A stretch of 64,000 bases of DNA from Marilutibacter penaei (lineage in GTDB: Bacteria; Pseudomonadota; Gammaproteobacteria; Xanthomonadales; Xanthomonadaceae). The stretch spans positions 434,001 through 498,000 of the forward strand of contig NZ_JACHTE010000001.1 in assembly GCF_014145395.1 (NCBI RefSeq). The letters are read 5' to 3'. A program made the position numbers and the translations under genes. Below the pieces are notes generated by a model. It saw only the letters and a program-made list of their open reading frames with translations. It did not search any database and was not told the DNA's origin. Shown here piece by piece: positions 26,920-36,883 of this stretch (within the stretch, counting starts at the first letter, position 1; each line of letters opens with the position of its first letter).

Positions 26920-27744
26920 CTACTGCCGCAGTTCGCGCACCGCAGCCGGGCGCGCGACGCCCGGGGTGGCGCGCCAGGGATTGATGTCGAGGCCGCCGCG
27001 CCGGGTGTAGCGCGCTTCGACCGAAAGCCGTTCAGGGCGGGCGACCGACAGCAGGTCATTGAAGATGCGCTCGACGCACTGCTCATGGAATTCCGCGTGG
27101 TCGCGGAACGACACCAGGTAGCGCAACAGGCCCGCACGATCGATCCGGGGGCCCCGGCAGGCGATCACGACGGTCGCCCAGTCGGGCTGCCCGGTCACCG
27201 GGCAATTCGACTTCAGCAGGTCGCTGCGCAGCGTGTCGTCGACCATCACGCTGTCGTCCACCTTGAGCAGTCGTGCATCCGGTGGGCCGTAGATTTCGAT
27301 GTCGACGTCCTGGCCATCGATGCATTCGGCCGCATCGGCACCGCGCATGGGTGGGAGGCCGGACCTCACCAGGACCGGCGCGCCCGCCGCCTTCGACAGG
27401 TCGGCGGCGATGCGTTCAAGCACGGCGGCTTCGCTGTCGAAGCGGGTGGCATTGAAGGAGTTCAGGTACAGCTTCAACGACTTGGACTCGACCAGGCGGG
27501 GCGAATCGGCCGGCACCTCGAAGGTCGCGGTGCCAGCCCGCGGCTTGCCGCGCGCATCCAGCCAGCTCAGTTCATACGCGTGCCAGCGGTCGACGCCGAC
27601 GAAGGGCAGCGCCGCGTCGTCGACGCCGATTGCCTCGCGACCCAGCGCACGCGCGATCGGGAACAGCAGGCCGGCGTCGTACTCGCGCGGGTAGTCGACG
27701 TGGCGACCGAGAGGCAGGGCGTCGGTGGGGGTGGGTCCGCTCAT
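26920..27744 (-). CDS. queF: NADPH-dependent 7-cyano-7-deazaguanine reductase
   Basis: A 274-residue enzyme that reduces preQ0 to preQ1 in queuosine synthesis. The length and the two T-fold halves mark the long, YqcD/QueF type II form. The QueF motif [12 protein letters not shown] is at about residues 86-97. The catalytic Cys is in [13 protein letters not shown] (about 182), with the nearby Asp of the same motif, and [14 protein letters not shown] carries the conserved His/Glu. It is transcribed alone, with 108 bases to the M20 peptidase gene. Confidence 0.97.
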   Translation of the reverse strand: MSGPTPTDALPLGRHVDYPREYDAGLLFPIARALGREAIGVDDAALPFVGVDRWHAYELSWLDARGKPRAGTATFEVPADSPRLVESKSLKLYLNSFNATRFDSEAAVLERIAADLSKAAGAPVLVRSGLPPMRGADAAECIDGQDVDIEIYGPPDARLLKVDDSVMVDDTLRSDLLKSNCPVTGQPDWATVVIACRGPRIDRAGLLRYLVSFRDHAEFHEQCVERIFNDLLSVARPERLSVEARYTRRGGLDINPWRATPGVARPAAVRELRQ

Positions 27745-27853
27745 GCGTGCATTCTACGGAGCCTGCACTGAACTCCGGAGCGACATTGGACAAGGCATCA
27801 TTGCGCGCCACTTTCCTCGGGTGGAAGCCGACGCCCCCTGCGCCTCTGACGCC

Positions 27854-29191
27854 TTACCCCTGCGGCGGGTCGTTCAGGTAGTCCAGCGACACCTGCAGCA
27901 TCGCGCGGACGCCGATGTCGAGCGCGGATTCGTCGAGGAAGAACTCGGGCGAATGGTTGCTGGGTGCGGCCTTCGGGTCGGTGCCCTTGGGCGTCGCGCC
28001 GACGAAGAAGAACAGGCCGGGCACCTCGCGGGCGTAGAACGAGAAATCCTCCGCACCCATCGTCAGTCCGGGATCGACCACGTTGTCGGCGCCCACCACT
28101 TTCTGCAGGCTCGGCAGCATGCGCGCGGTGAGCGCGGGGTCGTTGACCGTCACCGGATTGCCCTTGGTGTCCGGCACCTGCGCCACGGCGGTCGCGCCGT
28201 GCGCTTCGGCGACGCGCTCGGCGACGTTGGTGAGGTCGGCGAACACCTGCTGGCGCATGCCTTCGTCGAAGGTGCGGATGGTGCCCACCATCTCCACCTG
28301 GTCGGGAATGATGTTGTAGCGGATGCCGCCGTTGATCGCGCCGAAGCTGACCACCACCGGCTGCTTCGAGATGTCCTGGCGGCGGCTGACGACGGTCTGC
28401 GCGGTGCCGATCACGTCGGCCGCGGCGACGATCGGGTCGACCCCGCCCCAGGGCCGCGAGCCGTGCGTCTGGCGGCCCTGGATGACGATGTTGAAGCGGT
28501 CCGATGCCGCCATCGTCGGGCCCGCGTGCACGCCGATCTGGCCGGCGGCCAGCGTGCTGAAGACATGCATGCCGAACACCGCCGCGGGCTTGAAGTCGCC
28601 GAAGATGCCCTGCGCCAGCATTTCCTCCGCACCGCCCTCCTCGCCGTCCGGCGGGCCTTCCTCGGCGGGCTGGAAGATGAACATCACTTCGCCCGGCAGC
28701 TCGTCCTTCATCGCCACCAGCGCCTCCGCGACGCCCATCAGCACGCTGGTGTGGGCGTCGTGGCCGCAGGCATGCATCACGCCGGTCTCCTGGCCGCGGA
28801 AGGTGGTGGTGACCTTCGATGCGAACGGGAGATCGGTGCGCTCGGTGACGGGCAGCGCATCCATGTCGGCGCGCAGCGCGATGCGCGGGCCCGGGCGGCC
28901 GCCCTTCAGCACCGCGGTGACGCCGGTGGTGGCGATACCGGTCTTCGGCTGGAGGCCGAGCGCGCGCAGGTGGTCGGCGACCAGCGCGGCGGTGCGCGTC
29001 TCCCGGTTGCCCAGCTCGGGGTTCGCATGGATGTCACGCCGCCATGCGACGACCTTGTCGTCCACCGCCTTCGCCGCCGCGGTGACCTCCGGCCGCTCGC
29101 CTGCCTGTTGCGCACGAGCCGGAGCCGGCAGGGCCAGCGCCAGGGACAGGGCGGTGGAAAGGGCAAGCGGGATCGCGGTGGCTGGGCGCAT
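27854..29191 (-). CDS. Exported M20D-family amidohydrolase
   Basis: A 445-residue metalloenzyme of the hippurate hydrolase/IAA-amino-acid hydrolase group (peptidase family M20D). A signal peptide spans residues 1-27. Metal ligands are visible in [15 protein letters not shown] (about 126-140) and FQPAEEGP (about 162). [14 protein letters not shown] and the C-terminal MGAEDFSFY with the last ligand region follow. It should cleave N-acyl or amide bonds of amino acid conjugates in the periplasm; the substrate is unknown. The gene is divergent from hemF, about 150 bases away. Confidence 0.9.
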   Translation of the reverse strand: MRPATAIPLALSTALSLALALPAPARAQQAGERPEVTAAAKAVDDKVVAWRRDIHANPELGNRETRTAALVADHLRALGLQPKTGIATTGVTAVLKGGRPGPRIALRADMDALPVTERTDLPFASKVTTTFRGQETGVMHACGHDAHTSVLMGVAEALVAMKDELPGEVMFIFQPAEEGPPDGEEGGAEEMLAQGIFGDFKPAAVFGMHVFSTLAAGQIGVHAGPTMAASDRFNIVIQGRQTHGSRPWGGVDPIVAAADVIGTAQTVVSRRQDISKQPVVVSFGAINGGIRYNIIPDQVEMVGTIRTFDEGMRQQVFADLTNVAERVAEAHGATAVAQVPDTKGNPVTVNDPALTARMLPSLQKVVGADNVVDPGLTMGAEDFSFYAREVPGLFFFVGATPKGTDPKAAPSNHSPEFFLDESALDIGVRAMLQVSLDYLNDPPQG

Positions 29192-29304
29192 GGTGGGCTC
29201 CGAGGGTGGATGCCCCGATGCTAGCGGCGAACGCGCGGGGCTGCACCCGGGCCATCCCCGCTGTCGCCGAGGGACGACGGGGCCGACGGCCGCCGGCCCT
29301 CGGT

Positions 29305-29318
29305 TTGATGCGGGTCAA
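29305..29318 (+). promoter_or_regulatory. FNR/Anr-like box upstream of hemF
   Basis: TTGAT-GCGG-GTCAA matches the FNR/Anr/Dnr consensus TTGAT-N4-ATCAA at nine of ten positions. It lies 25 bases before the hemF start codon and 113 bases before the divergent peptidase gene. In Pseudomonas aeruginosa the hemF promoter is known to respond to Anr, so control of haem synthesis at low oxygen is a reasonable inference. Confidence 0.6.
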
Positions 29319-29343
29319 GATCGCCCCGAAGGGGCGCCTTAGA

Positions 29344-30264
29344 ATGGCCGGCATGAACGATTTCGACGATGTACGCACCTACCTGACCGGCCTGCAGGAC
29401 CGCATCTGCCAGGCGATCGAAGCCGCCGATGGTACCGCACGCTTCCGCGAAGATGCCTGGGAGCGCGCTGAAGGCGGCGGTGGCCGGACCCGGGTGATGC
29501 GCGATGGCGCGGTCTTCGAACAGGCCGGCATCGGCTTCTCGGACGTGTCCGGGACGAAACTTCCCCCGTCGGCAACCGCGGCAAGGCCGGAACTGGCGGG
29601 CGCATCCTGGCGTGCAGTCGGGGTGTCGCTGGTGTTCCATCCGCGCAACCCCTACGTGCCGACCACGCATGCCAACGTGCGCCATTTCACCGCCCGGCGC
29701 GATGGCGAGACCGTGGCCTGGTGGTTTGGTGGCGGCTTCGACCTGACGCCGTTCTATCCGTTCGACGAGGACGTGCTGCACTGGCACCGCGTCGCGCGCG
29801 AGGTCTGCGAGCCCTATGGCGGCGAAGCACGCTACCAGGCCCACAAGCGCGGGTGCGACGCGTACTTCTTCCTCAAGCATCGCGACGAGACGCGTGGCGT
29901 CGGCGGGCTGTTCTTCGACGACCTGCACGACGACTTCGAGTCCGCGTTCGGCTACCAGCGCGCGGTCGGCGACGGTTTCCTGCGCGCCTACCTGCCCATC
30001 GTCGAACGCCGTCTCGACACGCCGTACGGGGAACGCGAGCGGGAATTCCAGCTATATCGGCGCGGACGCTACGTCGAGTTCAACCTGGTCCACGACCGCG
30101 GCACGCTGTTCGGCCTGCAGTCCGGCGGGCGCACCGAGTCGATCCTGATGAGCCTGCCGCCGCGGGTGCGCTGGGAGTACGGCTACCAGCCCGAGCCGGG
30201 CAGCGACGAGGCGCGGCTGGCCGACTACCTGCGGCCGCGCGACTGGCTGGCGGAGCTCGGCTGA
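29344..30264 (+). CDS. hemF: Oxygen-dependent coproporphyrinogen III oxidase
   Basis: A 306-residue enzyme that converts coproporphyrinogen III to protoporphyrinogen IX with molecular oxygen. Family blocks are clear: [32 protein letters not shown], the [19 protein letters not shown] signature and [19 protein letters not shown] near the end. Length is normal (about 300). A second ATG three codons in is also possible; the first was chosen because AAGGGG lies about ten bases upstream. An FNR-like box precedes it. Confidence 0.97.
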   Translation: MAGMNDFDDVRTYLTGLQDRICQAIEAADGTARFREDAWERAEGGGGRTRVMRDGAVFEQAGIGFSDVSGTKLPPSATAARPELAGASWRAVGVSLVFHPRNPYVPTTHANVRHFTARRDGETVAWWFGGGFDLTPFYPFDEDVLHWHRVAREVCEPYGGEARYQAHKRGCDAYFFLKHRDETRGVGGLFFDDLHDDFESAFGYQRAVGDGFLRAYLPIVERRLDTPYGEREREFQLYRRGRYVEFNLVHDRGTLFGLQSGGRTESILMSLPPRVRWEYGYQPEPGSDEARLADYLRPRDWLAELG

Positions 30265-30280
30265 CCGACTCCGGATACGG

Positions 30281-30303
30281 AAAAGGCGCCGCAGGGGCGC
30301 CTT
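30281..30303 (-). terminator. Hairpin terminator between hemF and gpsA
   Basis: AAGGCGCC at 30283-30290 and GGCGCCTT at 30296-30303 form an eight-base-pair stem with a five-base loop. On the minus strand four T residues complete the structure, so it mainly serves gpsA. The symmetric stem may also stop hemF transcription. Confidence 0.7.
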
Positions 30304-30331
30304 CCATCCGCGTGCGGCCGCGAAGGCCGGC

Positions 30332-31381
30332 TCAGCGGCCTTCGAACAACCCGTGCGGGTACTCGGGCTTCTGCTCGCGCGCCATCAGCAGGGCGAGACC
30401 TTCGCCCGGGGTGATGTCGCCATGCAGGACCGCCTGGACCGCCTGCGAGATCGGCAGTTCGATGCCATGGCGTTCGGCCTGGCGCATGACCTCGTCCGCG
30501 GTCTGGATCGACTCGACCACCTGGCCGATCTCTCGCACCGCCTCGTCGATGCTCTGCCCGCGCCCCAGCGCCAGGCCCAGCCGGCGGTTGCGCGAGAGGT
30601 CGCCGGTGCAGGTCAGGGCCAGGTCGCCGAGGCCGGCAAGGCCCATCAGCGTCTCGGCCTTGCCGCCGATGGCGTGGTTCAGCCGCAGCATCTCGTTGAG
30701 GCCGCGGGTGATCAGCCCGGCGCGCGCGTTGAGGCCAAGGTCCATGCCATCCGCGACCCCGGTGGCGACGGCCAGCACGTTCTTCATCGCGCCGCCCAGT
30801 TCGGCGCCGAGCATGTCGTCGCCGGTGTAGGCGCGAAACGCGGGCCCGTGCAGGGTGTCGGCGACCTGTTGGGCGAAGCCGGCATCGTCGGAATGGACGG
30901 TCAGCGCGGTCGGCAGTCCGGCCACGACTTCCTTGGCGAAGGACGGCCCCGTCACCACCGCGAACGGTACAGCGTCGCCGAAGACATCCGCGGCGACTTC
31001 ATGCAGGAAGCGGCCACTGCCCGGTTCGAAACCCTTGGTCGCCCAGGCCACGCCCACGCCTTCGGGACGCAGCGGCGCCAGCTGGCGTGCCACTTCGGCG
31101 AACGCGTGCGAAGGCACCACGATCAGCAACAGCCCCGCACCCTCGACGGCCTCGGCCATGTCGGTGGTCGCGGTCAGGTTGTCCGGCAGTTCGTGCCCAG
31201 GCAGGTAGCGGCTGTTCTCGTGGCGCCGGTTGATCGCCTCGGCAATGTCGGCATCACGGCCCCACAACCGGGTGGCGTGGCCGTGGCGTGCGGCCAGCGA
31301 CGCAAGCGCAGTGCCCCAGGAGCCCGCGCCCAGGACGGCCACCGGCGATTTGCCGGTGGCGACGTCGGTGTCGTGCGTCAT
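30332..31381 (-). CDS. gpsA: Glycerol-3-phosphate dehydrogenase [NAD(P)+]
   Basis: A 349-residue cytoplasmic enzyme that makes sn-glycerol 3-phosphate from DHAP for phospholipid synthesis. The nucleotide-binding [10 protein letters not shown] is at about residues 18-27. TGPSFAKEV and the catalytic-lysine region [14 protein letters not shown] (about 196-209) are present, and [14 protein letters not shown] and [23 protein letters not shown] complete the family signature. The ATG at 31381 is seven bases from the secB stop, so the secB-gpsA unit is probably co-transcribed. Confidence 0.97.
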   Translation of the reverse strand: MTHDTDVATGKSPVAVLGAGSWGTALASLAARHGHATRLWGRDADIAEAINRRHENSRYLPGHELPDNLTATTDMAEAVEGAGLLLIVVPSHAFAEVARQLAPLRPEGVGVAWATKGFEPGSGRFLHEVAADVFGDAVPFAVVTGPSFAKEVVAGLPTALTVHSDDAGFAQQVADTLHGPAFRAYTGDDMLGAELGGAMKNVLAVATGVADGMDLGLNARAGLITRGLNEMLRLNHAIGGKAETLMGLAGLGDLALTCTGDLSRNRRLGLALGRGQSIDEAVREIGQVVESIQTADEVMRQAERHGIELPISQAVQAVLHGDITPGEGLALLMAREQKPEYPHGLFEGR

Positions 31382-31388
31382 GCAGCGA

Positions 31389-31925
31389 TCAGGCGTTGCC
31401 CGCCGCGTCGGCGTCGGCCAGGTTGCCGGCCTCGCCCTGCTGGGCCTGGGCCTGGCGCTGGCGCAGGCCTTCGGCGTACAGGGCGTCGAAGTTGATCGGC
31501 TGCAGGTAGAACGGCGGGAAGCCACCGGCCTGGATGAGGTCGCTGACCAGCTGGCGCGCGTAGGGGAACAGTACGGCCGGGCAATGGCTGCCGAGCAGCG
31601 CGTCGAGGGTCTGCGGGTCGAACCCGACCAGGCCGAAGACGCCGGCCTGCTTCACTTCCGCCAGGTAGATCGACTTCTCGCCGATCTTGCAGGTCAGGGT
31701 GATGCCCAGCACGACCTCGAAGGCGTTGTCGTTCAGGCGCTGCACGCCCTGGTTCATGTTCATCTGCAGCTGGGGCTGTTCCTGCTCGTTGAACACGGCC
31801 GGGGCCCCCGGGGCCTCGAAGGACACGTCCTTGGCGTAGATCTTCTCGATCGAGAACTGCGGGTTGGACGGGGTGGCGGCGTTCTCGGCCGGCGCGACGG
31901 CGCCGTTGTTCTGCTCTTCGGCCAT
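31389..31925 (-). CDS. secB: Protein-export chaperone SecB
   Basis: A 178-residue acidic chaperone that holds precursor proteins for SecA. The core follows SecB closely: [19 protein letters not shown], the QPQLQMNMN strand, [19 protein letters not shown] and the [19 protein letters not shown] helix. The C-terminal extension is Ala/Gln-rich. A rhodanese gene upstream and gpsA downstream give the usual arrangement seen in related bacteria, though the glutaredoxin gene often found beside secB is missing. Confidence 0.97.
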   Translation of the reverse strand: MAEEQNNGAVAPAENAATPSNPQFSIEKIYAKDVSFEAPGAPAVFNEQEQPQLQMNMNQGVQRLNDNAFEVVLGITLTCKIGEKSIYLAEVKQAGVFGLVGFDPQTLDALLGSHCPAVLFPYARQLVSDLIQAGGFPPFYLQPINFDALYAEGLRQRQAQAQQGEAGNLADADAAGNA

Positions 31926-32090
31926 TTCGGTGACTCCAGGTGTTCGCTAGTAGATGAAGGTGTATGGACGCGGGATTGTCGCACGCGCCCGACACGGCCC
32001 CCGCGCTCCCCCGTCAACGCAGGTGGGGGCGGCTGGCGGGCTTGCAAGGGCCGCCGGGCGGGACGGGGCCGAATCCGTGACCGGTGGCGC

Positions 32091-32528
32091 TCAGCGACGC
32101 CCCTTGACCAGCGGCAGGTCGGCGGCCTGCCAGGCCTGCACCCCGCCGTCGAGCCAGTAGACCTGCTCGAAACCGGCTTTCTTCAGGCGCTTGGCGGCCG
32201 CGGACGAAGCCATGCCATTGCGGCAGACCAGGGCGACCGGAAGGTGCTTCACGCCTGCCAGCAACTTGCTTTCCGGGTCGAACTGGCTGGGCTGGACGGA
32301 CTTGCTGCCGATGATGTGGCCCTTCTCGTAGTCGGCACTGGACGAGAGGTCCACGACGAGCGCGTTTTCGGCATTGATCAGGCCGGTCAGTTCGGCGGGA
32401 CGGACGGTCCGGAAGCCGCGGAACAGCCGCGCGACCTCGGTATAGACGAGCGCGACGGTCAGGCCGGCAAGGCCCAGCGAAAGGTAGGGGTGGCGGCCCA
32501 GGAAGGCCAGCAATGCGTCGAAGTCCAC
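32091..32528 (-). CDS. Membrane-anchored rhodanese-like protein
   Basis: A 145-residue protein with one N-terminal transmembrane helix (about 13-33). A single rhodanese domain follows: LVVDLSSSADYEKGHIIGSKSV is the front block, and the active-site loop VCRNGMASSAAAKRL carries the catalytic Cys (about residue 102). E. coli YibN, also next to secB, has the same layout. It may act in sulfur transfer or at the Sec membrane site. The sulfur donor is unknown. SecB follows after 165 bases. Confidence 0.88.
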   Translation of the reverse strand: MDFDALLAFLGRHPYLSLGLAGLTVALVYTEVARLFRGFRTVRPAELTGLINAENALVVDLSSSADYEKGHIIGSKSVQPSQFDPESKLLAGVKHLPVALVCRNGMASSAAAKRLKKAGFEQVYWLDGGVQAWQAADLPLVKGRR

Positions 32529-32593
32529 GGATCAAACCAGGCAAGCGGGGCCGGGATTGTCGCCCAGCGCGGCGGACGGCGCAAAAGGCGCGG

Positions 32594-33028
32594 TCACTGC
32601 CCCTGCCAGAGGTCCGGCATGCCGCTGGTCAGCCACCACTGCTTGTCGATGGCGTCGTATCGCCACTCCTCCCGGTAGCGGACGGTCCGCTCGGCCAGGG
32701 TGTGCCGGTTGATGACCCCGATCTCAATGTCGCGGCCGGCATAGCCGCCCTGCAGGTCGGCCGTCGAGGCCAGTTCGCGGTAGGAGGAGATCTGGACCTG
32801 CTGGTAGCGCTCCATTTCCAGGTCGGTCAGGGGGTTGGCCGCCCGGTAGGCCGGGTCGACCACGCCCCATGCCCCTTCGAAGTCGCCCCAGCGGATCGCC
32901 CCCGCCCACGCGTACTGGGTCTTCTGCAGGCTGTCGTTGACCGGTCCCAGCGTGCTCGCACAGGACGCAAGCAGCAGGGCGGACAGCAGCATGACGAAGG
33001 CGGACAGCGTGTGGACGGTTGGACGCAT
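32594..33028 (-). CDS. Hypothetical lipoprotein
   Basis: A 144-residue lipoprotein with lipobox LLASC (Cys at about residue 24). The mature part is an alpha/beta domain: YAWAGAIRWGDFEGAWGVVDPAYR, then strands such as YREEWRYDAIDKQWWLTSGMP. It resembles small NTF2-like domains, but I recognise no named family. The start at 33028 opens the signal peptide; a longer in-frame start adds an implausible Cys/His leader. It is followed by the rhodanese gene on the same strand after 65 bases. Confidence 0.7.
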   Translation of the reverse strand: MRPTVHTLSAFVMLLSALLLASCASTLGPVNDSLQKTQYAWAGAIRWGDFEGAWGVVDPAYRAANPLTDLEMERYQQVQISSYRELASTADLQGGYAGRDIEIGVINRHTLAERTVRYREEWRYDAIDKQWWLTSGMPDLWQGQ

Positions 33029-33106
33029 CGGAGCTCCCGGGCAGCGACTGTTCTGGTGATGGCACCGCATCCTACCCGGGTCGGGATGCGATTGCCGCGT
33101 CGTCGG

Positions 33107-33583
33107 TCAGCGTCTCAGGATCGCGACGTAGCGGCCGGCGAATTCGGTCGCCGCGCCGCCCTCGGGCAACCGCGCGTGGGCGACCACGTGGATGCGGGCC
33201 CGGCCGCGCGCGCGCAGCATGTCCATGAACGCGTCCCAGTCCGCATGCGGCCCCGCTTCGGCCTCGACCGTGAGGTCGGCGAACAGCGGACGCAGATAGC
33301 CGATCTGGCTGTCGGCGACGTAGATGTCGGCGTCCAGGCCCGCCGCCTCGACCTGCAGCGACACCAGGCCCCATCCGCCGAGCGTCATCAGCGATGCCAG
33401 GCTGCCACCGAACGCACACCCCTTGTCGTTGACGTGGCGCTCCAGCGGGGCAGTGACGCGCAGGCAGCGGCCATCGTAGTGGTCGACGCGGATATCCATC
33501 GCCGCAACCGGCGGCATCGAGGCGTAGTGCGACGCGAGACGGGCCAGCGGATCGGCGGCCGGCGCGGGGGCGGTTTCGGGCAT
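33107..33583 (-). CDS. YiiD C-terminal-type hotdog thioesterase
   Basis: A 158-residue cytoplasmic protein of the hotdog fold. NDKGCAFGGSLASLMTLGGWGLVSL matches the central helix of the thioesterase-like domain found at the C-terminus of YiiD. The strands VEAEAGPHADW and RARIHVVAHARLP follow. A CoA-ester substrate is likely but unidentified. The start at 33583 removes an unlikely upstream extension. The gene is divergent from hemD, with a gap of about 100 bases. Confidence 0.8.
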   Translation of the reverse strand: MPETAPAPAADPLARLASHYASMPPVAAMDIRVDHYDGRCLRVTAPLERHVNDKGCAFGGSLASLMTLGGWGLVSLQVEAAGLDADIYVADSQIGYLRPLFADLTVEAEAGPHADWDAFMDMLRARGRARIHVVAHARLPEGGAATEFAGRYVAILRR

Positions 33584-33682
33584 GGGACGGGACGGCGTGG
33601 GGAGGCGGCAGGGTACAGGCTCGGCCGGCAATGCGTCTGTGCGCTGGCGTATCGTCGGCCGGCCTGTGCCAAGCTTTGCAGC

Positions 33683-34438
33683 ATGCCATCGCCCCCGCGC
33701 ACGCCGTGGAACATCGTCTCGCTCCGGCCCGCCGGCCGCCACGGTGCCCTTCGCGCCGCGGCACGCCGGCACGGCGGCGGGCTGATCGCATTGTCGAGCT
33801 GTCGCATCGAACCTGTCTGCGATGTGACCGCCCAGGCTTCGCTGGAGGCCGCCCTCGGCGCCGCCGTCGTGATATTCACCAGCCCGGAAGCCGTGCGGGC
33901 CGCCCGGGCCCGCGTGTCCGGATCGACGATCGACAGCGCGGTCGCGGTGGGCAGCGGTACCGCGGCCGCGCTGCGCCGCCTGGGCATCCGGGGCGTCATC
34001 TCACCGGCGCGCATGGACAGTGAGGGGCTGCTGGACCTGCCCATACTGCAGACCGTGGCCGGGCACGCGGTCGGCCTGGTCACGGCGCCGGGCGGACGCG
34101 GTCGGCTGCAACCCGCGCTGGAGGCACGGGGCGCACGGGTCGTGCGGGCGGACATCTACCGGCGCGTACCGCACGCACCCTCGCCCCGGGCGGTCGCCGC
34201 CCTGCTGGAGGCGACCGCACCCGGCGTGGTGGCCGTCAGCAGCGCGGAGGCACTCCAGCATGTACTGCAGGTGCTGCCCGCACCGGCCGGAGAACGGCTG
34301 CGTGGCATGGCGGCGGTGGCGGCGAGCAAGCGGCTCGCCGAGACTGCGCGGGCAGCCGGCTTCGAGCACATCCGCGTGGCGAACGGGCCACGTCCCGCGC
34401 AACTGGTGGCGGCAGTCCGCACCCACCCGGCTCGCTGA
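33683..34438 (+). CDS. hemD: Uroporphyrinogen-III synthase
   Basis: A 251-residue enzyme that closes hydroxymethylbilane into uroporphyrinogen III. HemD sequences are variable; the characteristic features here are VIFTSPEAVRAA near residue 65, AVGSGTAAALRRLGI near 92, GLVTAPGGRGRLQPALEARGARV near 130 and VVAVSSAEALQHVL near 180. HemX and HemY genes follow directly, which settles the assignment. The ATG at 33683 gives the expected N-terminus (WNIVSLRPAGRH). HemC is not in this window. Confidence 0.9.
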   Translation: MPSPPRTPWNIVSLRPAGRHGALRAAARRHGGGLIALSSCRIEPVCDVTAQASLEAALGAAVVIFTSPEAVRAARARVSGSTIDSAVAVGSGTAAALRRLGIRGVISPARMDSEGLLDLPILQTVAGHAVGLVTAPGGRGRLQPALEARGARVVRADIYRRVPHAPSPRAVAALLEATAPGVVAVSSAEALQHVLQVLPAPAGERLRGMAAVAASKRLAETARAAGFEHIRVANGPRPAQLVAAVRTHPAR

Positions 34439-34514
34439 CCCGGCCTCGGCCGCGATGCCGGGCACACGGCCATCCGGTAGCATGGCCGCATCCCCCCGAC
34501 CGTGATGCACGCCC

Positions 34515-35525
34515 GTGTCCGAAAGCGCAGAACGTCCCACCCCGTCGCCCCGCCGCCGCGGCGGTGGCTGGATCCTGGCGCTGGTGGTCCTCGTGGTCCT
34601 GGGTGCCGCGGGTGCCTACGCCTGGCATGCGTGGCAGGACCTGGAGGCGCGCGGTGCCAGCGAACATGCCGCCGTGGTCGCCGCCGACCGGCGCATCGAC
34701 GCGCTCAACCAGCGCCTCGACGCGCTCCAGGACAACCAGCGCGCGCAGGCGCAGCGCCTGAAGCAGGCCGACAACACCAACAGGGTCATGCGCGATGAAC
34801 TGCTGGGTATTGGCCAGCGCGCCACGCTTCTGGAAGACAGCATCGCGCAGTGGTCGGACCCCGCGCGCAGCCACGCCCAGGCACTGCGTCTCGAAGAGGT
34901 GGAGCTGTTGCTGCTGCTGGGCGAGCAACGCCTGCGCGCGACGGGCGACGTGGACGGCGCGCGCCGGAACTACGCGCTGGCGGCGCAGGCGCTGGACACG
35001 CTGGGCGATCCGTCGCTGGTCAACCTGCGGCAGGCCCTGATGCAGGAGCAACAGGCCATCGAGGCACTGGGCGAGGACCCGCGCGACGCCGCCCTCGCGG
35101 GCATCGCGCAGTTCGCCGCGGCCCTGGACACGGCCCCCGCCACCGCCGACCCCCGCCGCGACGTGCCCGGCGGTCCCTGGTGGAAGCGTGCCTTCTCCAA
35201 CGTGTTCGACATCCAGCCCCGGGACCGCGTCGTCGCCACCCTGCCGGCCGAACGCGCCGATGCACGCGCCGCCCTGCAGCTCGAACTGAGCCTGGCCCGT
35301 GCCGCCGCCGAACGTCGCGACGCGGTGGCGTACCGCACCGCGCTGGCCCGCGCGAGCGAGGGATTGAAGCGGCTGTGGCCGGCATCGGCGGAACTGGACG
35401 CACGGCAGCAGGCGCTCGAAACATTGGCCGCGCAACCGGTTTCACTCGAAGTTCCCGCGCTGGGCAGCACACTGCAGCAGCTGCGGCAGACCGTCGTGGC
35501 GCCCCCCGTGACGGAGGTCCCATGA
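34515..35525 (+). CDS. hemX: HemX-family membrane protein
   Basis: A 336-residue inner-membrane protein often annotated as uroporphyrinogen-III C-methyltransferase, although HemX itself lacks a demonstrated methyltransferase domain. A Pro/Arg-rich start leads to one transmembrane helix (about 18-37). A coiled coil follows (about 45-110, RIDALNQRLDALQDNQRAQ), then the HemX core with ELLLLLGEQRLRATGDVDGA. The start is a GTG at 34515. It overlaps hemY by four bases (ATGA), so the two are translationally coupled. Confidence 0.9.
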   Translation: MSESAERPTPSPRRRGGGWILALVVLVVLGAAGAYAWHAWQDLEARGASEHAAVVAADRRIDALNQRLDALQDNQRAQAQRLKQADNTNRVMRDELLGIGQRATLLEDSIAQWSDPARSHAQALRLEEVELLLLLGEQRLRATGDVDGARRNYALAAQALDTLGDPSLVNLRQALMQEQQAIEALGEDPRDAALAGIAQFAAALDTAPATADPRRDVPGGPWWKRAFSNVFDIQPRDRVVATLPAERADARAALQLELSLARAAAERRDAVAYRTALARASEGLKRLWPASAELDARQQALETLAAQPVSLEVPALGSTLQQLRQTVVAPPVTEVP

Positions 35526-36772
35526 ACCTGTTCCGCAGCCTGTTGTTCTGGATCATCCTCGCCCTCGCCGGGGCGCTGGTGGCCCAGTTGCTGGCACAGG
35601 ACCCCGGGGAGGTGGTCGTCAGTTTCGCCAACTGGACGTACCACAAGTCGCTCTCCTACACGCTGGTGCTGCTGGTCGCGGCACTGGTCGCGCTGTGGGT
35701 GGCATGGCGCGTGCTCAGCGCGCCCTTCGTGATGCTGCGGCGGCGCCGCAAGAAGGCGGCGCGCGCGCGGTTGATCGATGGCCTGCAGGCGGTGCACCAC
35801 GGGCACTGGACCAAGGGCGAGAAGCTGCTCGATGCCGCGGCCTCCGGACGCGAATCCGCCACCATCGCCCGCATCGGCGCGGCCCACGCGGCCAGCGGCC
35901 GGGGCGACGCCGACGCCGCCCGGCGCCATCTGGCGCCCCTGGCCGACGCCCAACCCGCCACCTTCGCGCTGGCAACCGCCGAGCTGGCCCTGCGCGAAAG
36001 CCGTCCCGCCGATGCCCTCGCGGCCCTCGACGAGGCCGCCGCGCAGCCGCTGCCGCCGCGCGGACTTGCGCTGCGTGCGGAGAGTCTCGCCGCGCTGGGG
36101 CGCGCGGGGGATGCCTACGCGCTGCTCGGTGCGCTGCGCCACCAGCAGGCCGTCCCGGAACGCCGCCTCGCGCTATGGGAGGCGCAATGGGCCGAGGCTG
36201 GCCTGCGCGAGGCCGCCGACGCCAATGTCCTCGCCGATCGCTGGGATGCACTGCCGAAGGCGCTGAGGACCGATCCCGCCGCCGTGTCCGCCTATGCGGA
36301 ACGCGCCGCGGCGCTGCGCTGGGAGGATGCCGCCGCCGGCAGCATCGAGAACGCCCTCGACAGTCGATGGAGCGATGCCCTGGCCGGACTGTACGGCGAG
36401 CTGCAGATCGGCCGGATCGATGCGCGGCTCGAGCACGCCCAGCGCTGGCTCCAGGCCCACCCGGCCAGCCCGGGGCTGCTGCTGACACTGGCCCGCCTGC
36501 ACCGCGCGAAGGGCCAGTGGTCGCAGGCGGAGGAATACCTGCACCGCGCGCTGGCCCAGGGCGGCAACGCGGCGGCCTGGGAAGAGCTGGGCCACGGATT
36601 CGCCCGCTTCGGCGACGACGCCCGCGCCCGCCAGTGCTACCAGAATGCGCTGCGCGTCGCGCGCGGCGACGCCCCCGTGGACCTGCCGGGACGCGACCTG
36701 CGCCAGAAGATCCATGACCAGGCCGCGATCGAGGAACGCGACGAACACGGGCTGCCGCGACTGCGCGGCTGA
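35522..36772 (+). CDS. hemY: HemY protein of the haem locus
   Basis: A 416-residue inner-membrane protein of the proteobacterial HemY family (not the Gram-positive protoporphyrinogen oxidase of the same name). Two transmembrane helices lie near 5-25 and 42-64, followed by the basic stretch RRRRKKAARAR. Cytoplasmic or periplasmic TPR-like repeats follow, for example LHRAKGQWSQAEEYLHRALAQGG. It has been proposed to organise late haem enzymes. It overlaps hemX and is the last gene of the hemDXY unit. Confidence 0.92.
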   Translation: MNLFRSLLFWIILALAGALVAQLLAQDPGEVVVSFANWTYHKSLSYTLVLLVAALVALWVAWRVLSAPFVMLRRRRKKAARARLIDGLQAVHHGHWTKGEKLLDAAASGRESATIARIGAAHAASGRGDADAARRHLAPLADAQPATFALATAELALRESRPADALAALDEAAAQPLPPRGLALRAESLAALGRAGDAYALLGALRHQQAVPERRLALWEAQWAEAGLREAADANVLADRWDALPKALRTDPAAVSAYAERAAALRWEDAAAGSIENALDSRWSDALAGLYGELQIGRIDARLEHAQRWLQAHPASPGLLLTLARLHRAKGQWSQAEEYLHRALAQGGNAAAWEELGHGFARFGDDARARQCYQNALRVARGDAPVDLPGRDLRQKIHDQAAIEERDEHGLPRLRG

Positions 36773-36883
36773 GCCGGGCGGCGTTACCCGCGGCGGCGCC
36801 TCACCCCGGCGCATGTCCGGGGCGCGTCCGCCTGCTATCGGTGCTTCGCGGGGCGCGCGCGGTGCATGACCGCACGCATGCCC

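Noticed and set aside
27725-29224. Plus-strand open frame opposite the M20 peptidase gene
   Set aside because: His/Arg/Gly-rich shadow translation without motifs; the opposite strand has clear metal-binding motifs and a signal peptide.
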